A DNA stretch of 64,000 nt from NCBI GenBank assembly GCA_916700875.1, contig CAKAKS010000022.1, positions 11,926,013 to 11,990,012 on the forward strand, read 5' to 3'. Both the position numbers and the translations under genes were made by a program. Each line of letters opens with the position of its first letter. Within the stretch, counting starts at the first letter, position 1. Under the pieces are notes generated by a model, which worked only from the letters and a program-made list of their open reading frames with translations, was not told where the DNA came from and did no database searches. Positions 1 to 12,507 of the stretch are shown in pieces. The stretch comes from Sebastes aleutianus (lineage: Eukaryota > Chordata > Actinopteri > Perciformes > Sebastidae).

Positions 1-1361
1 AGGTCCTGTTAAGCCCTGGGTAGATGGGGGTGTAGGTGGTGTGTGAGGGGGGGCGTGGAGAGCGTAGAGAGGAGAGGTCCTGCAGTTCATGTTCATTATC
101 AGTTCTGTTTGTGACCCCCATGTCAGCACTGGTCCTAACTGGATCCCCCTTCTAACACTTGCTGGAGGGAGAAAAACCACATGGACCAGCTCTGCTATGA
201 ACTGTAAGACAACATGATACTGTCGGCGTGGCGTTGTAAACTATCTGGAAATGTGAGAGAGGAAAATAAAGTCGGCCTTCAAGCAAAGTGGTATTAGATA
301 AATTATAAAGTTCATTCAATAGCACCAGTTTATTATTACATTCCTGGCAGTGACCGAAAATATATTAGTGTTATTATTTGTTGATTAAATCACACATACT
401 TCACTAGGTTGGAGGAAAATGAGTTCTAAATATACAAAATAATATTCATGGCTTGATCTTTTCCATTATAATACCAAATATGAAGTTGACTCTATTTAGC
501 AGAAATAAAATACTGTAATAGTGTTCTTGCAAATCTTAGTGCCTAAAAACAAACCTTCCTTTTTCCTTTTTACCTTTGAAATAAGGTTACGATCAACATA
601 CTACGAATAAATCTGCGGCACACTGTTGTCTGTCATTATCTCTTCCTCTCTTCTCCCTCAGCACCTGATCAATTATTCACCTCAGAAAAAAATGTGCCAC
701 AAGAGAAGATACTGACTGTCCCTGCCGAGATCATGATGTCCTACTTTAAAGTTTGGTATATTGATGTGCTGCCAAAGTGCAGAAAGACTTTTTTTTTTTC
801 TTTTTTTTTACTTTTCTTACTCATGAATTTCATGTGGCTGGAAGCTGCAGGGATGATGGAGATGTATAGGAGAATAAACCCACCTGAACTTACAGTTGTT
901 TATTTTCTTCCTGGAGTTTATCACCTGAAATGCTGCAGGATTTATTATTATTGTTTTCACCTTGTGAGTCTGTGTGTGAGTCATCATGGCAAAATGTGGT
1001 CCTGGAGACACCTAGCCTATATAGTGGGCTTTATCTACTTTGCCAGGTGTTTATATTTCTGTCTGTCTGTCTGTGGGAAGATTTTGTGACCGCGATAGTG
1101 TCGCAACTGTGTACGATGCAGTCACAAAACTTTATAGGTGTGTAGTTGAGATCAAAATGAAGGCCGCGTTTGAAGATGGGTGTGGTCCGAGCACCAGAAG
1201 TAGAGGGTTAGGAAGTGGAGAAAAGGCCATCCTCGTTTCCAGTCTACTATTATATTGAGTAAGACTGATTTTTGGCTTTTAGTGCAGATCAATTACTGTA
1301 AAATTACCTTTTTATTTTCGCCTGCAACACAATATAAAGAAGTGATATGTCATACTGAACT
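1..1361. other. Intergenic DNA, no gene recognised
   Basis: This is AT-rich sequence with a short poly-T run near 788-810. Open frames here (for example 694-1089) are hydrophobic or low in complexity, lack recognisable domains and do not sit between convincing splice sites. In other vertebrates the gene upstream of myf6 is ptprq on the same strand; I looked for its phosphatase tail and did not recognise it. Confidence 0.5.
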
Positions 1362-1875
1362 TTTAAAGGTCCCATATTATGCAAATTTTCAGGTTCATAT
1401 TTGTATTTTATGTTTCTACTAGAACATGTTTACATACTGTAAAGTTCAAAAAACTCTTTATTGTCCTCATACTGTCTGTCTGAATATGCCTGTATTTACC
1501 CTCTGTCTGAAATGCTCCGTTTTAGCGCATTTTGACGGAATTGCAACAGAATTGCGTTGCAAGGCAACAGCTTGGGTCCATGTTTACTTCCTGTCAGCTG
1601 ATGACATTCACATACACTGCAACAGGAAATAAACTGGGACACATTTAGAATGTTTACGTTTAAAATTGCTTCAAGGGTCTAAATATTATATATTCGTGAC
1701 ATCACGAATGGGCAGAAATCCTGACGGCTTGTTTCAGAGTTTCTGAATATGGGCTGTGTGTATTTCCCTGTGGATTGAGTGTTTCGATACTTTCACAGTA
1801 TTTATATAGGACTTAAGCCTGCTTTATAATAACAAAACATGAAAATCTCACTTTTTTATAAAATGGGACCTTTAA
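1362..1875. mobile_element. TTAA-flanked MITE, family A
   Basis: The ends are inverted repeats, with TTTAAAGGTCCCATATTAT on the left and its near-complement ATAAAATGGGACCTTTAAA on the right. Each end abuts a TTAA. The roughly 0.5 kb interior has no transposase frame, so this is a non-autonomous element. TTAA flanks suggest piggyBac-type mobilisation, but that is inferred from the ends only. A shorter relative lies near 50990-51184. Confidence 0.7.
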
Positions 1876-3720
1876 ATAAGATCACTGTGTCAGATTTCAT
1901 CCTATTTTTTTCAGTATTTTGACGCAGAGTTCAGACAGCAGAGCTCTCGACTGGATTCTAGACAGATTTACGCGTTCTGCCGTCCATCCTGACTCCACCT
2001 CGTTGCCCGAGAGGCCAGATCTTCCAGTTTGAGTTTCTAACCCAGACTATCCCATGATTCTCCCTGACAGCTGAAGCGTCAACCCCTTTGACACTGACGG
2101 GAATTTATGGTCCGGTTCAGGATGCACAGTAGCCCCGGGGAGAGAATACACGATGGAGGCACAGCAGGGACACGACGCCATTCATCTCGAAAAAAAAGTG
2201 TGCGCTTCATTTCAGCTCAGTGATCGGGGCCATATATCGTAAAAGTCAAGCTTAATTATTATATATTATATGTTTAAGCCATTTGTTTATCTAATATATT
2301 CATCATCATCGTTCATTCATCATCGTTTTTCTTTTGCACTATGACTGATTTGTTTGCATGAAAATAAGAAAGTGACAGTGAGAGGGAACACAATACTAGT
2401 TTTATTTTTATTTTTACGGTGACTGTGGGATGCAAAATCTATCTTACCTGACAAAACACACTCGGATACCGACGCCTCCCACTCGAGAGGACTTAAAGCA
2501 CCACATTCATAGACACACACACCCACACACTCACACTCTCTTTTATGATTTCTGCTGCATGGCAAGCTCACAAACAGCAAACCAATAATAAAAGCTGTAT
2601 TGTTTTCCACACGTCACTGCCCACGAGAATATAGCTATATCTCCCCTCTGGGTAAAAACAAAAACAAAGGAAAATCTCATGCATTTGCAATATTTGATGA
2701 AGTACACATCTTTTGAAAAGTGTGCTTACTATTTTTAACACGACTGACAACATCATTTGTATAAGCTTTTGATGTTCTGAAAGTGAAATATACATTCATA
2801 GTCTATCCTGCTGCATTAATAGCGAGCAAATACCAACATATTGTGCATATACAGCATTAATAAGGGTCAACATGACCTTTTCTGACATTCTCATGTGATC
2901 TCATCTTCTTGTTTTTGTAATCAATTCACATGCAATTTACATTTATATGCAGTTTGTATAAAATTAATAAAAATAAATTTCAAGCAGAGGCAGGAATTCA
3001 ATGTAACCAGCAGGAACCACACAGATGTAATCAATAACATGAATTATGCACCTGCAGGACTGGAGGGTATAAAATGCAGGACTTTGACACCGGATCCCGG
3101 AGTGGGTCGTGTCTTGGATCTCGCATCTGGGTAGGTTTTACGCTTTAAATTGCCCAAACTTAATCGTGAAAAAATGTTACTGATGCTTTACCACAAGCTG
3201 ATATTGTAGGAAAACACATACATGAAGAGTGAATGTTCATTAAAAAAATGTTTCCTCATTATTCTTTTGAAATTATTTGCTGCAAATCAGTAGTTTTTAG
3301 GTATAATTTACATCAAAATGTTTGTGAAAATTGTGTATATTGAGCACACAGTTTGGTTGACATGAACTAAATCCCAGCAGACATCGTGACCTGCATAGGT
3401 GGAACTAGAAACGTTAATCAGAGCTCTCCTCCATTGGAGTGTCTCAGTAGGTCATAGCAGTGAGTCAGCATGCTCTCTGATGGATTAACCTTAATGGGGT
3501 GCAGCTACTGTTAATGACATCATTACTCATACCTGTGTTTGACAAGACAAACCACTGTAAAACAGATCAATATAACTGAGTTGTGTTGATATCAGTGTTT
3601 GAGACTGTTTGCCAGAGGTAAAGAAATGAACATGGATGTCATTCACGGCAACAAATTAAAAAATAACCCAGAAAATAATGTGTATATGATATTTTAAAAT
3701 TTCAAAATTATTGCATGGGT
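1876..3720. other. Intergenic DNA, no gene recognised
   Basis: There is no recognisable coding or RNA gene. A pyrimidine tract followed by CAG near 1910-1917 precedes a 25-codon open stretch, but it matches nothing I know and was not called an exon. Confidence 0.4.
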
Positions 3721-3721
3721 T

Positions 3722-3872
3722 TTCATCCCACCACCAAAACATGTATCCACTCCGGGGGTTGTGTCAGGAAGGGCATCCGCTGTAAAACCTATGCCGAATC
3801 AATGTGCGGATCAATGATTCGCTGTGGCGACCCCTAATTGGAGCAGCCGAAAGATAAACAACAACAACAATG
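3722..3872 (+). mobile_element. LINE 3' tail fragment
   Basis: This segment has the layout of a fish LINE 3' end: a stretch with AGGAAGGGCATCCGCTGTAA, then CTGTGGCGACCCCTAATTGG, then GCAGCCGAAAGATAAACAAC and a short CAA simple tail. This type is widespread in teleosts and is probably RTE-like. Only the tail is present, with no reverse transcriptase frame. Confidence 0.6.
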
Positions 3873-6634
3873 TAAGTCAGATATGCTGCATTCATGTAAC
3901 GTTGTCAGAACGTGAAGAACTCGAAAATCCTCCTGTTATTGATTATATCTTTGGATCCTTTTCAAATTATTAAAAGATTGCTGCCCTCTTTTCTAGCCTT
4001 GTAGTCACGCTATAGATCAGCCCTGTCTCCGAAAAAATTACGTTCCCATACAACGAAACGGCATTGTAATGCTGTAATCCATTTTACTCTGAAAAAAAAA
4101 CAACCTCCGACACGGAAAGGTGCAATGAAACGGTCATTCAAGTCGGAATTCGAAGTCGGAAACTTGAGCGAGATTCATCTAGACCGAGTTCGTTGACATA
4201 AACACACGTGACTTCACAGCAACATGCGGCGCACACAATGAATCTAGTTGTTAATTTAATGGTGATGGTTAAGGTACTTTATATGAGTTTCTCTTCGCTG
4301 ATGATATATGAGTTTCTCTACATGCTTGTGGAGCTCAGAGACTTGCCATACAAACATCAGTTTGCTGCGGGTGTCCATATTTTCCCGAGCTGATACCCTG
4401 GGATGCATTTAGATTGGAAGCTGGTAATACCGACTCAAAATTATCGACTTCGAAAATCAGCGTTCACTTATTTTATTCATAATGGTTTGTTTTACTAAAC
4501 CTAACCAAGAAGTTTTGTTGCATTTTTTTTGTTTTGTTTTGTTTCAATTTACAACGTTAGCCACGTGTATATACTGTATAGTTGTATGGGAATGTAATTT
4601 TGTGCTAGACAGGGTTGGCTTGTTGTCATATTTGTAGTGGTTTGTTCACAAGAAAAAACAAATACAAACAACGCGTATGGCTCCTTAATAGATTATAACA
4701 CTGTCATCGACGGTGGCTTTGCAGCCTTGTTGCCACCAGTTAGCTGTTGGAGTAATTATGATTCAGAGATGTGATACCTCTGAATTAGAATTACAATCAG
4801 ACGGCTGATATGAATAGTTATTCTCACTTGTCTGTATAATATGACGTGAATGACTGGTAATAGTATTTCAGACACCCCCGGCCTGACAAATGATGAAAAG
4901 CCCCCATGACTCCACAACAACGTAACACAAGCCGGGCGTGAGGAAGGGTGGGAGGGACATCCAGGGTAAAAGTAAAACCCCACTAGAACTGCAGCCATAC
5001 AAAAATAGGAATCCCTCACATTCCCGCCTGTGAAGTTCCCGATTGTAGACCTTTCAGGTTGCAGCAGAAATGCCACAGGGCTATATATCACCTTCGTGCA
5101 GGCTTTTATCTTTTATGAATCTGAGATGAATGAGCCACGTTTCTATTTATAACCTCACATGCATGCGTTTCACAAAGCTGTTTTGACACTGCACATTCCA
5201 GTCTATTTCTGTTGGGATTTTCTACATGTTACAATCGGGCCATACCCTTCTCACACCGGCTAAAACGGGAACAACAAGTGTGTATACGTCTAATGTATGT
5301 GAACAATGTTATACCTTAAATAAGTTGTTGGGCAGTATGTTCAGCATGTATTGCTTATTAGCCTGTGAAACATACTTGTCATTCTTGGGTAACACTTTGG
5401 GTAACACAATCAAGAGTTCAATCACATAAACCTGCAAAAACTGTTTTTTGGCCACTAGGGGGCAGTGGAAACAATTAGTTATCACAACACTGACATATTA
5501 TCACCTTTTAATTTGACCATCATGGCATCTGAATCAAAATGCATTTATTAAAAACGTATTGGCGATGTAACGGCGGACTAGCCTTATTAAAAAGCTAAAA
5601 ACCCATGAACCTTTATAAATTACCCTCTAATATTTCAGCGTATCCTCACACAACGGTTCGTATGACATCCTACGAAAAGTTACGCGTGTGTTTTCCGACG
5701 AATGTCCAGCAACACGAGCGATCAGTGTGCCTGCGCAAGCCCCTGCACAGTCGCATGAACGTGAGTATACACAACGAGGCTGTAAAGGCGGACGCCGGAG
5801 TCAGCGTGATGATGTTTAGTAGTCTCATTTAGCCACTAGCAGTGGAAGCAGTGGAAGTTATAGCAACCACCTTTTTAAGACATATAAAAAACTTCAAAAT
5901 TCACCAGCGGGATGATTACTGATGTATTTTATGTCGTAGAATGAAACGTTAAAATCTCGGAGCACAAACATAAATCACTTTAAAAAGCTATACAAAAAAG
6001 ATATTTTTGGGAGGGATATGGTTAAGGAAGAGTTGTGATAAGGGTTGCGTTAAGGGTTGGTTTATATCTACTTTTTAACTCCGGATGGATATGTGGGTTG
6101 TAAGTAAACTTGGGATGTTGTCATATATTTAATTTGGGATGTAAATAAATCTGGGATAGTTTATATATTATATTATATTATCATTCTATGATATATGAGT
6201 TATTAGAGGAGAAGTGAGAAAGGGGTAGGGAAATATAAGTTTTACTTCTACCTACTCCTTTTCAGACACTACTACTCTTGTTTTGTTTGTTATTATTTTG
6301 TATCTGTTTGTTATTTATTTTTACGTTTGAAATAAAGTCTGTCATTCATTCATTCATTCATAAATCTCTTGTGTTAATCACAGACCTTATTTCAGACATC
6401 TAACTTAAAAACTCATTAAAAAAAAAACTTCCAGACACAGAGAAATATCTCTGTGCTGCCATTTTGTGTCCGGATGCAGATTTTTTTTAAAGCACCTGTC
6501 ATGAAACCTGAGGTGACATTTCAATAGGAACTTAATGTATATGCGTTTCCTGCACAAAGTCAGTAGGGTTGTAAAGAGCCATTGAAAAAAAAAATGCTTG
6601 ATGCAGTGTGACAGCCAAAGTGTTGGGTAGAGTT
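3873..6634. other. Upstream flank of myf6, repeat fragments only
   Basis: No gene was recognised. The stretch holds a repeat fragment near 5440-5530 (GCCACTAGGGGGCAGTGG) related to 51758-51850, and a CATT simple repeat at about 6341-6361. An E-box CACCTG lies at 6493-6498, about 150 bases upstream of the myf6 TATA box. Myogenic enhancers could lie here, but none can be proved from this sequence alone. Confidence 0.45.
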
Positions 6635-6641
6635 TCACATT

Positions 6642-6651
6642 CTATATATAA
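6642..6651 (+). promoter_or_regulatory. myf6: myf6 TATA box overlapping a MEF2 consensus site
   Basis: CTATATATAA is a good TATA element about 85 bases upstream of the myf6 ATG, and it also fits the MEF2 consensus YTA(A/T)4TAR at every position. A myogenic E-box (CACCTG, 6493-6498) lies about 145 bases upstream. Vertebrate Mrf4 promoters are known to depend on E-box and MEF2 input. The dual use of this one site is inferred. Confidence 0.65.
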
Positions 6652-6734
6652 GCCTGGTGACTTGTGTCCCTGCTGCTCTGTTTAAATGCCAGAGACCCAC
6701 TGTCAAAACACAGAGAGAGAGGGGCCGCAACAAT

Positions 6735-7989
6735 ATGATGGACCTTTTTGAGACCAACCCTTATCTTTTCAATGATTTGCGCTATTTGGAAGAAGGGGAT
6801 CATGGACCACTACAGCACCTGGACATGTCCGGGGTTTCCCCCTTGTACAACGGCAACGACAGCCCTCTGTCCCAGAGCCAGGATAATGTTCCGTCCGAGG
6901 AGAGCAGCGGAGAGGAGCACGTCCTGGCTCCCCCGGGTCTCCGGGCTCACTGCGACGGCCGGTGCCTCATGTGGGCCTGCAAGATATGCAAGAGGAAGTC
7001 GGCGCCGACGGACAGACGCAAGGCCGCCACGCTCCGGGAGAGGAGGAGGCTCAAGAAGATCAACGAGGCCTTCGACGTGCTGAAGAGGAAGACCGTGGCC
7101 AACCCCAACCAGAGGCTACCCAAGGTGGAGATTTTACGCAGCGCCATCAGCTACATCGAGAGGTTACAGGAGCTGCTGCAAGATCTGGATGAACAGGAGA
7201 AAACGCCAAACGGATCATCTCAAAACTTCAAAGAACACAGTGTAAGATGACCAATAAAATCCTCACAGTATTCCCATGGTATTCCTCAGTGTGCTTGTGG
7301 TATTAAGATGATTTTATAATGACGACTTAATGATGTTTTTATTTCCTTTAACATTCTTGCATGAACTTGTAAGGTGTCTGTGTTGCTATTTTTTGACTTT
7401 TTATTGACTTTTATTCCAGTTGACACTAACAGTGTGACATTCACTTAGTCGCTGATGTTAATATTGGACACTTTTTATCATTTCAAGACAGGATGTCCCT
7501 ATGATCTTCCAATAATATTCATTTTTTTTATTCATTTATTTGTTTTTTTTATGTCTGTCAAAATTATTATGCCTGTTTCTGGAATGTTTTTCACTATAGA
7601 ACATGCCAATTTGATTAAATATACTTGTGTTTATCCATTAGGTTTAATGTTAACTGACTAAAAATATGTATGATTAACATGTGATTTGTGTTGTTATAGG
7701 TGGCCAGTCATGAGTATCACTGGAAAAAGTCCTCAGAGACCTGGCCGACCTCTGCCGACCATTCCACTACAGCGATTATAAACCAGAGAGAAGGTACTTC
7801 TGTCAAACTTCACTTACAATCAACAATGAATACAGAAATTAAATAAAACCGCTTGTAAGTCAATGTCCTTTGTTTTCAGCAACCAGTGAGTCTTCTGCGT
7901 CCTCCAGCCTCCTGCGTCTGTCCTCCATCGTGGACAGCATCACCAACGACGACAAAGTCAACTTCAGCGAGGACGTCTCCGAAAACTGA
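6735..7989 (+). CDS. myf6: Myogenic factor 6 (Mrf4/herculin), complete, three exons
   Basis: A bHLH transcription factor that binds E-boxes as a heterodimer with E proteins and drives muscle determination and differentiation in the nucleus. Coding exons are 6735-7241, 7700-7793 and 7880-7989, joining to 236 residues plus TGA, close to the usual fish Myf6 length. Introns are 458 and 86 bases, with GTAAGA/ATAG and GTACTT/TCAG borders. The start is the first of two adjacent ATGs, giving the family-typical MMDLFETN opening; the frame is open further upstream but sits at the TATA box. Residues 72-88 form the His/Cys-rich segment (HC, WACKICKRK). Residues 93-147 are the bHLH, with the muscle-code Ala98-Thr99 in the basic region. 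The last exon encodes the conserved C-terminal helix around LLRLSSIVDSI. It lies head to tail with myf5. Myf6 is favoured over MyoD or myogenin by the N-terminus and by the myf5 neighbour. Confidence 0.97.
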
Positions 7990-8251
7990 AACATTAGCGA
8001 AGACCTCGACTCAACGACAATCTCAAAATTAAGAAATTTCCATTATTTATCTCTAAATTATTTCCACTATATTCAGCCATTCTGGCTTCTGTTTGCCATG
8101 TAGTCTTCATGTGTACAGCAGGAGCAACAAATTTGTACATATTTTATAATAATGTGATGTTTAGATTTATTTATTTTATATTCAGAAGCAGATCAACTCT
8201 TTTAAGAAAGCTGATATTGTATTTAAATATTTGTACATAACTGACCAAGAC

Positions 8252-8257
8252 AATAAA
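8252..8257 (+). terminator. myf6: Likely myf6 polyadenylation signal
   Basis: AATAAA lies about 263 bases after the myf6 stop, at the end of an AT-rich stretch typical of a 3' UTR. No earlier canonical signal is seen between the stop and this site. Confidence 0.7.
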
Positions 8258-8446
8258 TTAAACTTTTGCAATACTCTAAAAGCGCTGTGATTTCTCATTC
8301 TTCAAGGGCATGCTGGGAAGAAACCCGATCTCATGGGAGGGCGTATAAATAGCACGACATTACAACGACATTCCAAGGACATTCCACGTGTTATGAGAAT
8401 GCAATTTACCCTTTTTTTTGTGTCATTTGTACGCAGTGGGCAACTT

Positions 8447-9002
8447 CGGGGTCTGAAAAATGAAGGCAATGCCTTAAACTTGCATTCTATCTAATGGCCA
8501 GCAGGGGGCGACTCCTCTGGTTGCAAAAAGAAGTCTGATTGTATAGAAGTCTATGAGAAAAAGAAAAAAAAAAGTCTACTTCTCAATTGATTTATTACCT
8601 CAGTAAACATTGTAAACATGAGTTTATGATCTCGATAAAGCAGGGTATGCTTTAGGGCGTGGCAACCTTGTGATTGACAGGTGGCTAACACGGCGTTGTC
8701 CGGTCTGGGAGTTGTCCGTGTTTTTGTCTTAGAACTTTTAACCCTTTCACAATGTGTTTTCAGTCCGTGAAAGTTACTTATTACCTTTTTGGTCGCCTAA
8801 AAATGTCTTATTTAGAGTTCGGTTGTATTTAGCTCCACCCTCTCGTGTCACTTCTGGTTACAGAAAACCAGGATGGCAACGGCAAAATGCTGAACTCAAG
8901 GCTTCAAAACGGCAGTCCACAAATCAATGGGTGACGTCACGGAGACTACGTCAGCTTCTTATGTATTTCTTATATTCTTATACTGTATATACAGTCTTTG
9001 TT
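8447..9002 (+). repeat. Interspersed repeat family R1, near full-length copy
   Basis: It shares long blocks with copies at 30530-31023 (reverse), 37173-37665, 39004-39194 and 45600-46255 (reverse). Shared blocks include CAGCAGGGGGCGACTCCTCT, TAGAAGTCTATGAGAAA and CTCCACCCTCTCGTGTCACT. The right end reads TATACTGTATATACAGTCT. There is no coding capacity. It is probably a SINE or MITE; the class cannot be fixed by eye. Confidence 0.75.
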
Positions 9003-10389
9003 TGTACGCCTCTTTTCGCATGTTATTTTTACGCTACGCAACAAAATGATGGTAACGTAGTTAGATTTAGGAAAAAACCTCATGGTTGGGCTTAAGATAA
9101 GTATGTAAACTAAGTAAAATACGTACGGAAACAACGTAACAGAAGTATGAAAAATATGTCATAAACATCAGTAAAAAACACGTCACCAACGTCACTTCAA
9201 AATAACTCAACACTCGATGGATGTGTTACATTGCAGTCAATACGGACTACATTACATACAAAGGACACGGCAAAACCAAGAACGCCGTTCTTATTGCACG
9301 CAAAATGACTTGCGAATTACCGTGTCATTCATACGCCATTTAGTGCGGCCGAGCTGCGGAAAGGAAAGTGCATCCATTCCTGTGGGGTCATATGTATTTG
9401 ACAAACAATTCAAGCCACATATAGTATGTTTAAGTTACTTTTTTTCACCATTGAAATGTCCAAAACTACAATCGTCATGAAAAATTACTTGTTTAAAGTT
9501 TCCCTTCAGGGACAAATGGTGGGTAAAACCTTTTCCTGCATATAAAAAGTCACTCTACCCCTCACTGTATCTCTGTTTTACACCAAAAGAGAGGAAAAAC
9601 CCATTACCAGTTCAAGGTCTACCAGTTCCCCCAGCATTCACGGCTATTAGAAGTCCATAAAATCAGTTTAAACTACCCTGGAATAGTTTGCTGCCGGGCT
9701 GCCTCTCTTTGTTCCAGCTGGCCTCCAGCAGGACTGATCCCACAACAGTAACTCGAGTCCCTCCAAACACAGCGTGCCTCTCGTCTCCTATCACATGTTG
9801 GGGACATGGAAACTTGGGCAGCAGGCTTGTGAGTGCAAAGCCCGCTGGGATAATGAAGTTATCTGAGCCATTAGGTCTTAATTCATCATCACATGGCAAA
9901 GCGTTTACATGCGAGCTATTAAAACGATGATGCTAACGGCATGGAAATCCGTTGAGTCTTGTTTGTCGTGCATTGACATGGGAGGGGGGCGTTTGTTGAT
10001 GATGTCGGGGTGAGCTGATCTCCCTCAGATCTCTGTGGACGACACAGAGACCCCGTTGACCTCTGGGACTCGGCCTCATCTCTCAGACCTGCAGACACAC
10101 ACATGCAAAGTGTCACACACACATGTGTGTGTCAGGTTTATCAGAAGCTTCAATGTAACATCCAACAAGAGGAAAACAAAGAACCAGGGGGAGAGTTCAA
10201 ACCATGCTTAAGTTTGAAGGTCACCCCGTTTTCTGCGGTTTTAGTGTCTAAAAAGTGCGTTGAGTGAACATTAAAGGAACCATTTGAAGGGTCTTTTGTA
10301 CCCACAGCTGAGAAACGTTTAAATTACATGATAAGTGTATGTTTCCTGAGATATAAGACACGTGTTTTGACATAATTCATAAGGTTTCA
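9003..10389. other. Intergenic DNA between myf6 and myf5
   Basis: There is no gene. The start (9003-9140) resembles a fish repeat with a GTAACGTAGTTAGATTTAGG block. Open frames at 9663-9930 face each other on both strands and carry no known domain. A short TG-rich patch lies at 10085-10135. Confidence 0.4.
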
Positions 10390-10715
10390 TATACAGCTGC
10401 ATCCATTAATCAATTACTTGTCAACTATTATATTAATCACCAACTATTTTGATCATCAATTAATAGGTTCTGTGATTGCAGCTTCTTAAATGTGAATATT
10501 TTCTGGTCTCTTTACTCCTCTATGACTCCTCTGAGAACTGAATATCTTTGAGTTGGGGACAAAACAAGACATTTGAGGACATCATCTTGGGCTTCGGGAA
10601 ACACTGATCGACATTTTCTGACATTTTATAGACCGAACAACTAATCAATTAATCAAAAAAATAATCGACGGATTAATTGACAATGAAAATAATCGTTGGT
10701 TGCAGCACTAGTTTC
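10390..10715 (+). mobile_element. hAT-like MITE with TAAT/ATTA-rich ends
   Basis: This is a common teleost non-autonomous element. It has an ATTAATCAATTACTTGTCAA head, an interior with AGCTTCTTAAATGTGAATAT and GACATTTGAGGACATCATCT, and an AATAATCGTTGGTTGCAGCA tail. The terminal regions are roughly inverted. Assignment to hAT rests on recall of the family's ends. Confidence 0.7.
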
Positions 10716-11022
10716 ATATAATTGTACATTTTTAAGGTTTCATTTCATATTTATTGCCATTTTTTTGTGTTTGTTTTTTTTGTTTCCCTTTTGTGGATTA
10801 ACAAAGTTAACTAATCTAATATTTGCTATTCTTCTACTCTGCTTTAATAGGTAAAGTATTTGTAAAGTAGTCAGAATCCTACTTGACCAACTACAACATT
10901 AAAATGCTGCTTAAGTGATAAAGTATCACTAATAATAATCCATAAATATAAATTATATCTGCATAATTACAAAGTCCTTTTTACCTTTCACACTTAAAGT
11001 ACATTTTTATTTTTTCACAATG
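10716..11022. other. Intergenic AT-rich DNA
   Basis: There is no gene. The first 70 bases, directly after the hAT-like element, reappear after a second copy of that element's tail at 14139-14200. Confidence 0.4.
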
Positions 11023-11032
11023 TTTATTTATT

Positions 11033-11113
<81 letters not shown>

Positions 11114-11138
11114 TTTATCATTATTATTATTATTATTT
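11023..11138. repeat. (TTTA)n-(ATT)n microsatellite
   Basis: A few TTTA units run into more than 25 ATT units with one interruption. Apparent poly-Tyr or poly-Asn frames across it are by-products of the repeat. Confidence 0.95.
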
Positions 11139-12299
11139 TCTGTGTGTGTGTTTTGTTTTTTATTCTTTAATCCATTGTTATTGTTATTATTTTTTTTTAT
11201 TTCTTTACTTTTCAATTTCCCTTTTTCACTATAAAATATATAAACATTGTAGGAATGATATACAGTAAGAATGAACAACATCATAAGCAAATGTAAATGT
11301 ATGTCATCATATTTATGCACTCCTGCAATAACATAGCCTATAAAATAGAATACATTTGACTGAAAACACTTAAGTAATTTTAAAAGCAGTACTTCGTCGT
11401 GGAGTATTTTGACATATTGAAGTAAAGGAAATGAATACTTCCTCCACCACTGAGCTGAATTAAGAGCTGAGAAACACAGTAATCCTCCTCTTTTCAACAG
11501 AACTATTCATATCTTCTACAAAATATCCAGTTTTCTGTAAAAACCAGACAGAAATGCGATCCCCCTTAAACAGTAATGTGATTTTAATGGCCTCCTGCCC
11601 ACTCACTCAGTCTGATAGCAGTGTTACTTCACTACATGCTGCAGCTCTGTGGGTATCCGCTAATTTAACGTCTGTTTGCTGATGACTGCATAATCACAGT
11701 TTGTCCTTGAAAAAGAACTGTTTGGTACTTATTACTGTCTAAAATTTAAATATTTTGCTGACATATATGCATAAAAAGCCTGCATTTTGTGCTATTAGAA
11801 GACTGTAAGAACTCTACATCCAGCTGTGTTTCTTATGGCTGCTCCATCCCAAAGAAGCAGCCCTCGACTCTCTCTTTTTCTAGCTTTACAGGGATTTCGG
11901 TGTTACTGATGACACCATATAATTCTCATTTGGCTGTGAAGGCAGTGTTTTAAAAGTCAAAGCTGATGAAAGGCGAGCAGTGATAGGAAGAAGGGGGGAT
12001 AATGCTCTGATTTATCCAGACTCTCCTTGAATATCCTGGATATAGGAGCAGGATTCACTGCTGGCAGCACCTCTTTCTGCTCTCTGCCAAACAAATGCTG
12101 TTGCCACTCAAAATGTTTTTTTTGTGTTTCACTATACAGTAATTCATGTGGGGAAAGAGAAAATGGACTTTATATGGTGGGGAATAGCATGCAGGACAGA
12201 TAATAATGCACTATACTCACTTTTAACAGTCTCTTCTGCACTATATTCACTTTTTTAATAGTCGTGTATCACAGCTGTTACCCTGCACTATATTCAGTT
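11139..12299. other. Intergenic DNA between myf6 and myf5
   Basis: AT-rich sequence with no recognised gene or clear repeat. Myogenic enhancers are plausible here but cannot be shown. Confidence 0.35.
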
Positions 12300-12453
12300 T
12301 TAACAGTTTTCTTCATCTCCTTGTATTTTTATATCGGGTATATGTTTTTGTACTTTGCACTACTAACTTTTTTACTGCCTTTTTACTAACATGTTTTGCA
12401 CTATGGAACTGTGATGCTGGAAACTTGAATTTCCCTCAGGATCAATAAAGTTA

Positions 12454-12501
<48 letters not shown>

Positions 12502-12507
12502 ATATCT
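12300..12507 (+). mobile_element. LINE/SINE 3' tail ending in (TCTA)n
   Basis: AACTTGAATTTCCCTCAGGA and TCAATAAAG lead into about 13 TCTA units (12454-12507). This is the usual 3' end of a widespread fish retroposon. Preceding text with TTTGTACTTTGCACTA fits the same element class. Only the tail is present. Confidence 0.65.

Noticed and set aside
694..1258. Overlapping plus-strand open frames, one hydrophobic
   Set aside because: Driven by a T-rich run; no domain, no splice support, and frames overlap each other.
1918..2033. Possible exon after a T-rich tract and CAG
   Set aside because: Only 25 open codons in the best frame, with no match that I recognise and no partner exon.
1..6600. 3' end of ptprq, expected upstream of myf6 by synteny
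   Set aside because: I could not recognise any phosphatase or C-terminal sequence; it is probably left of the window or displaced.
6657..6734. In-frame extension of myf6 upstream of the chosen ATG
   Set aside because: The upstream start overlaps the TATA-box region, and the family N-terminus begins at 6735.
11020..11497. Long poly-Tyr (+) and poly-Asn (-) open frames
   Set aside because: Both are translations of the ATT/TTTA microsatellite with AT-rich flanks; no gene.
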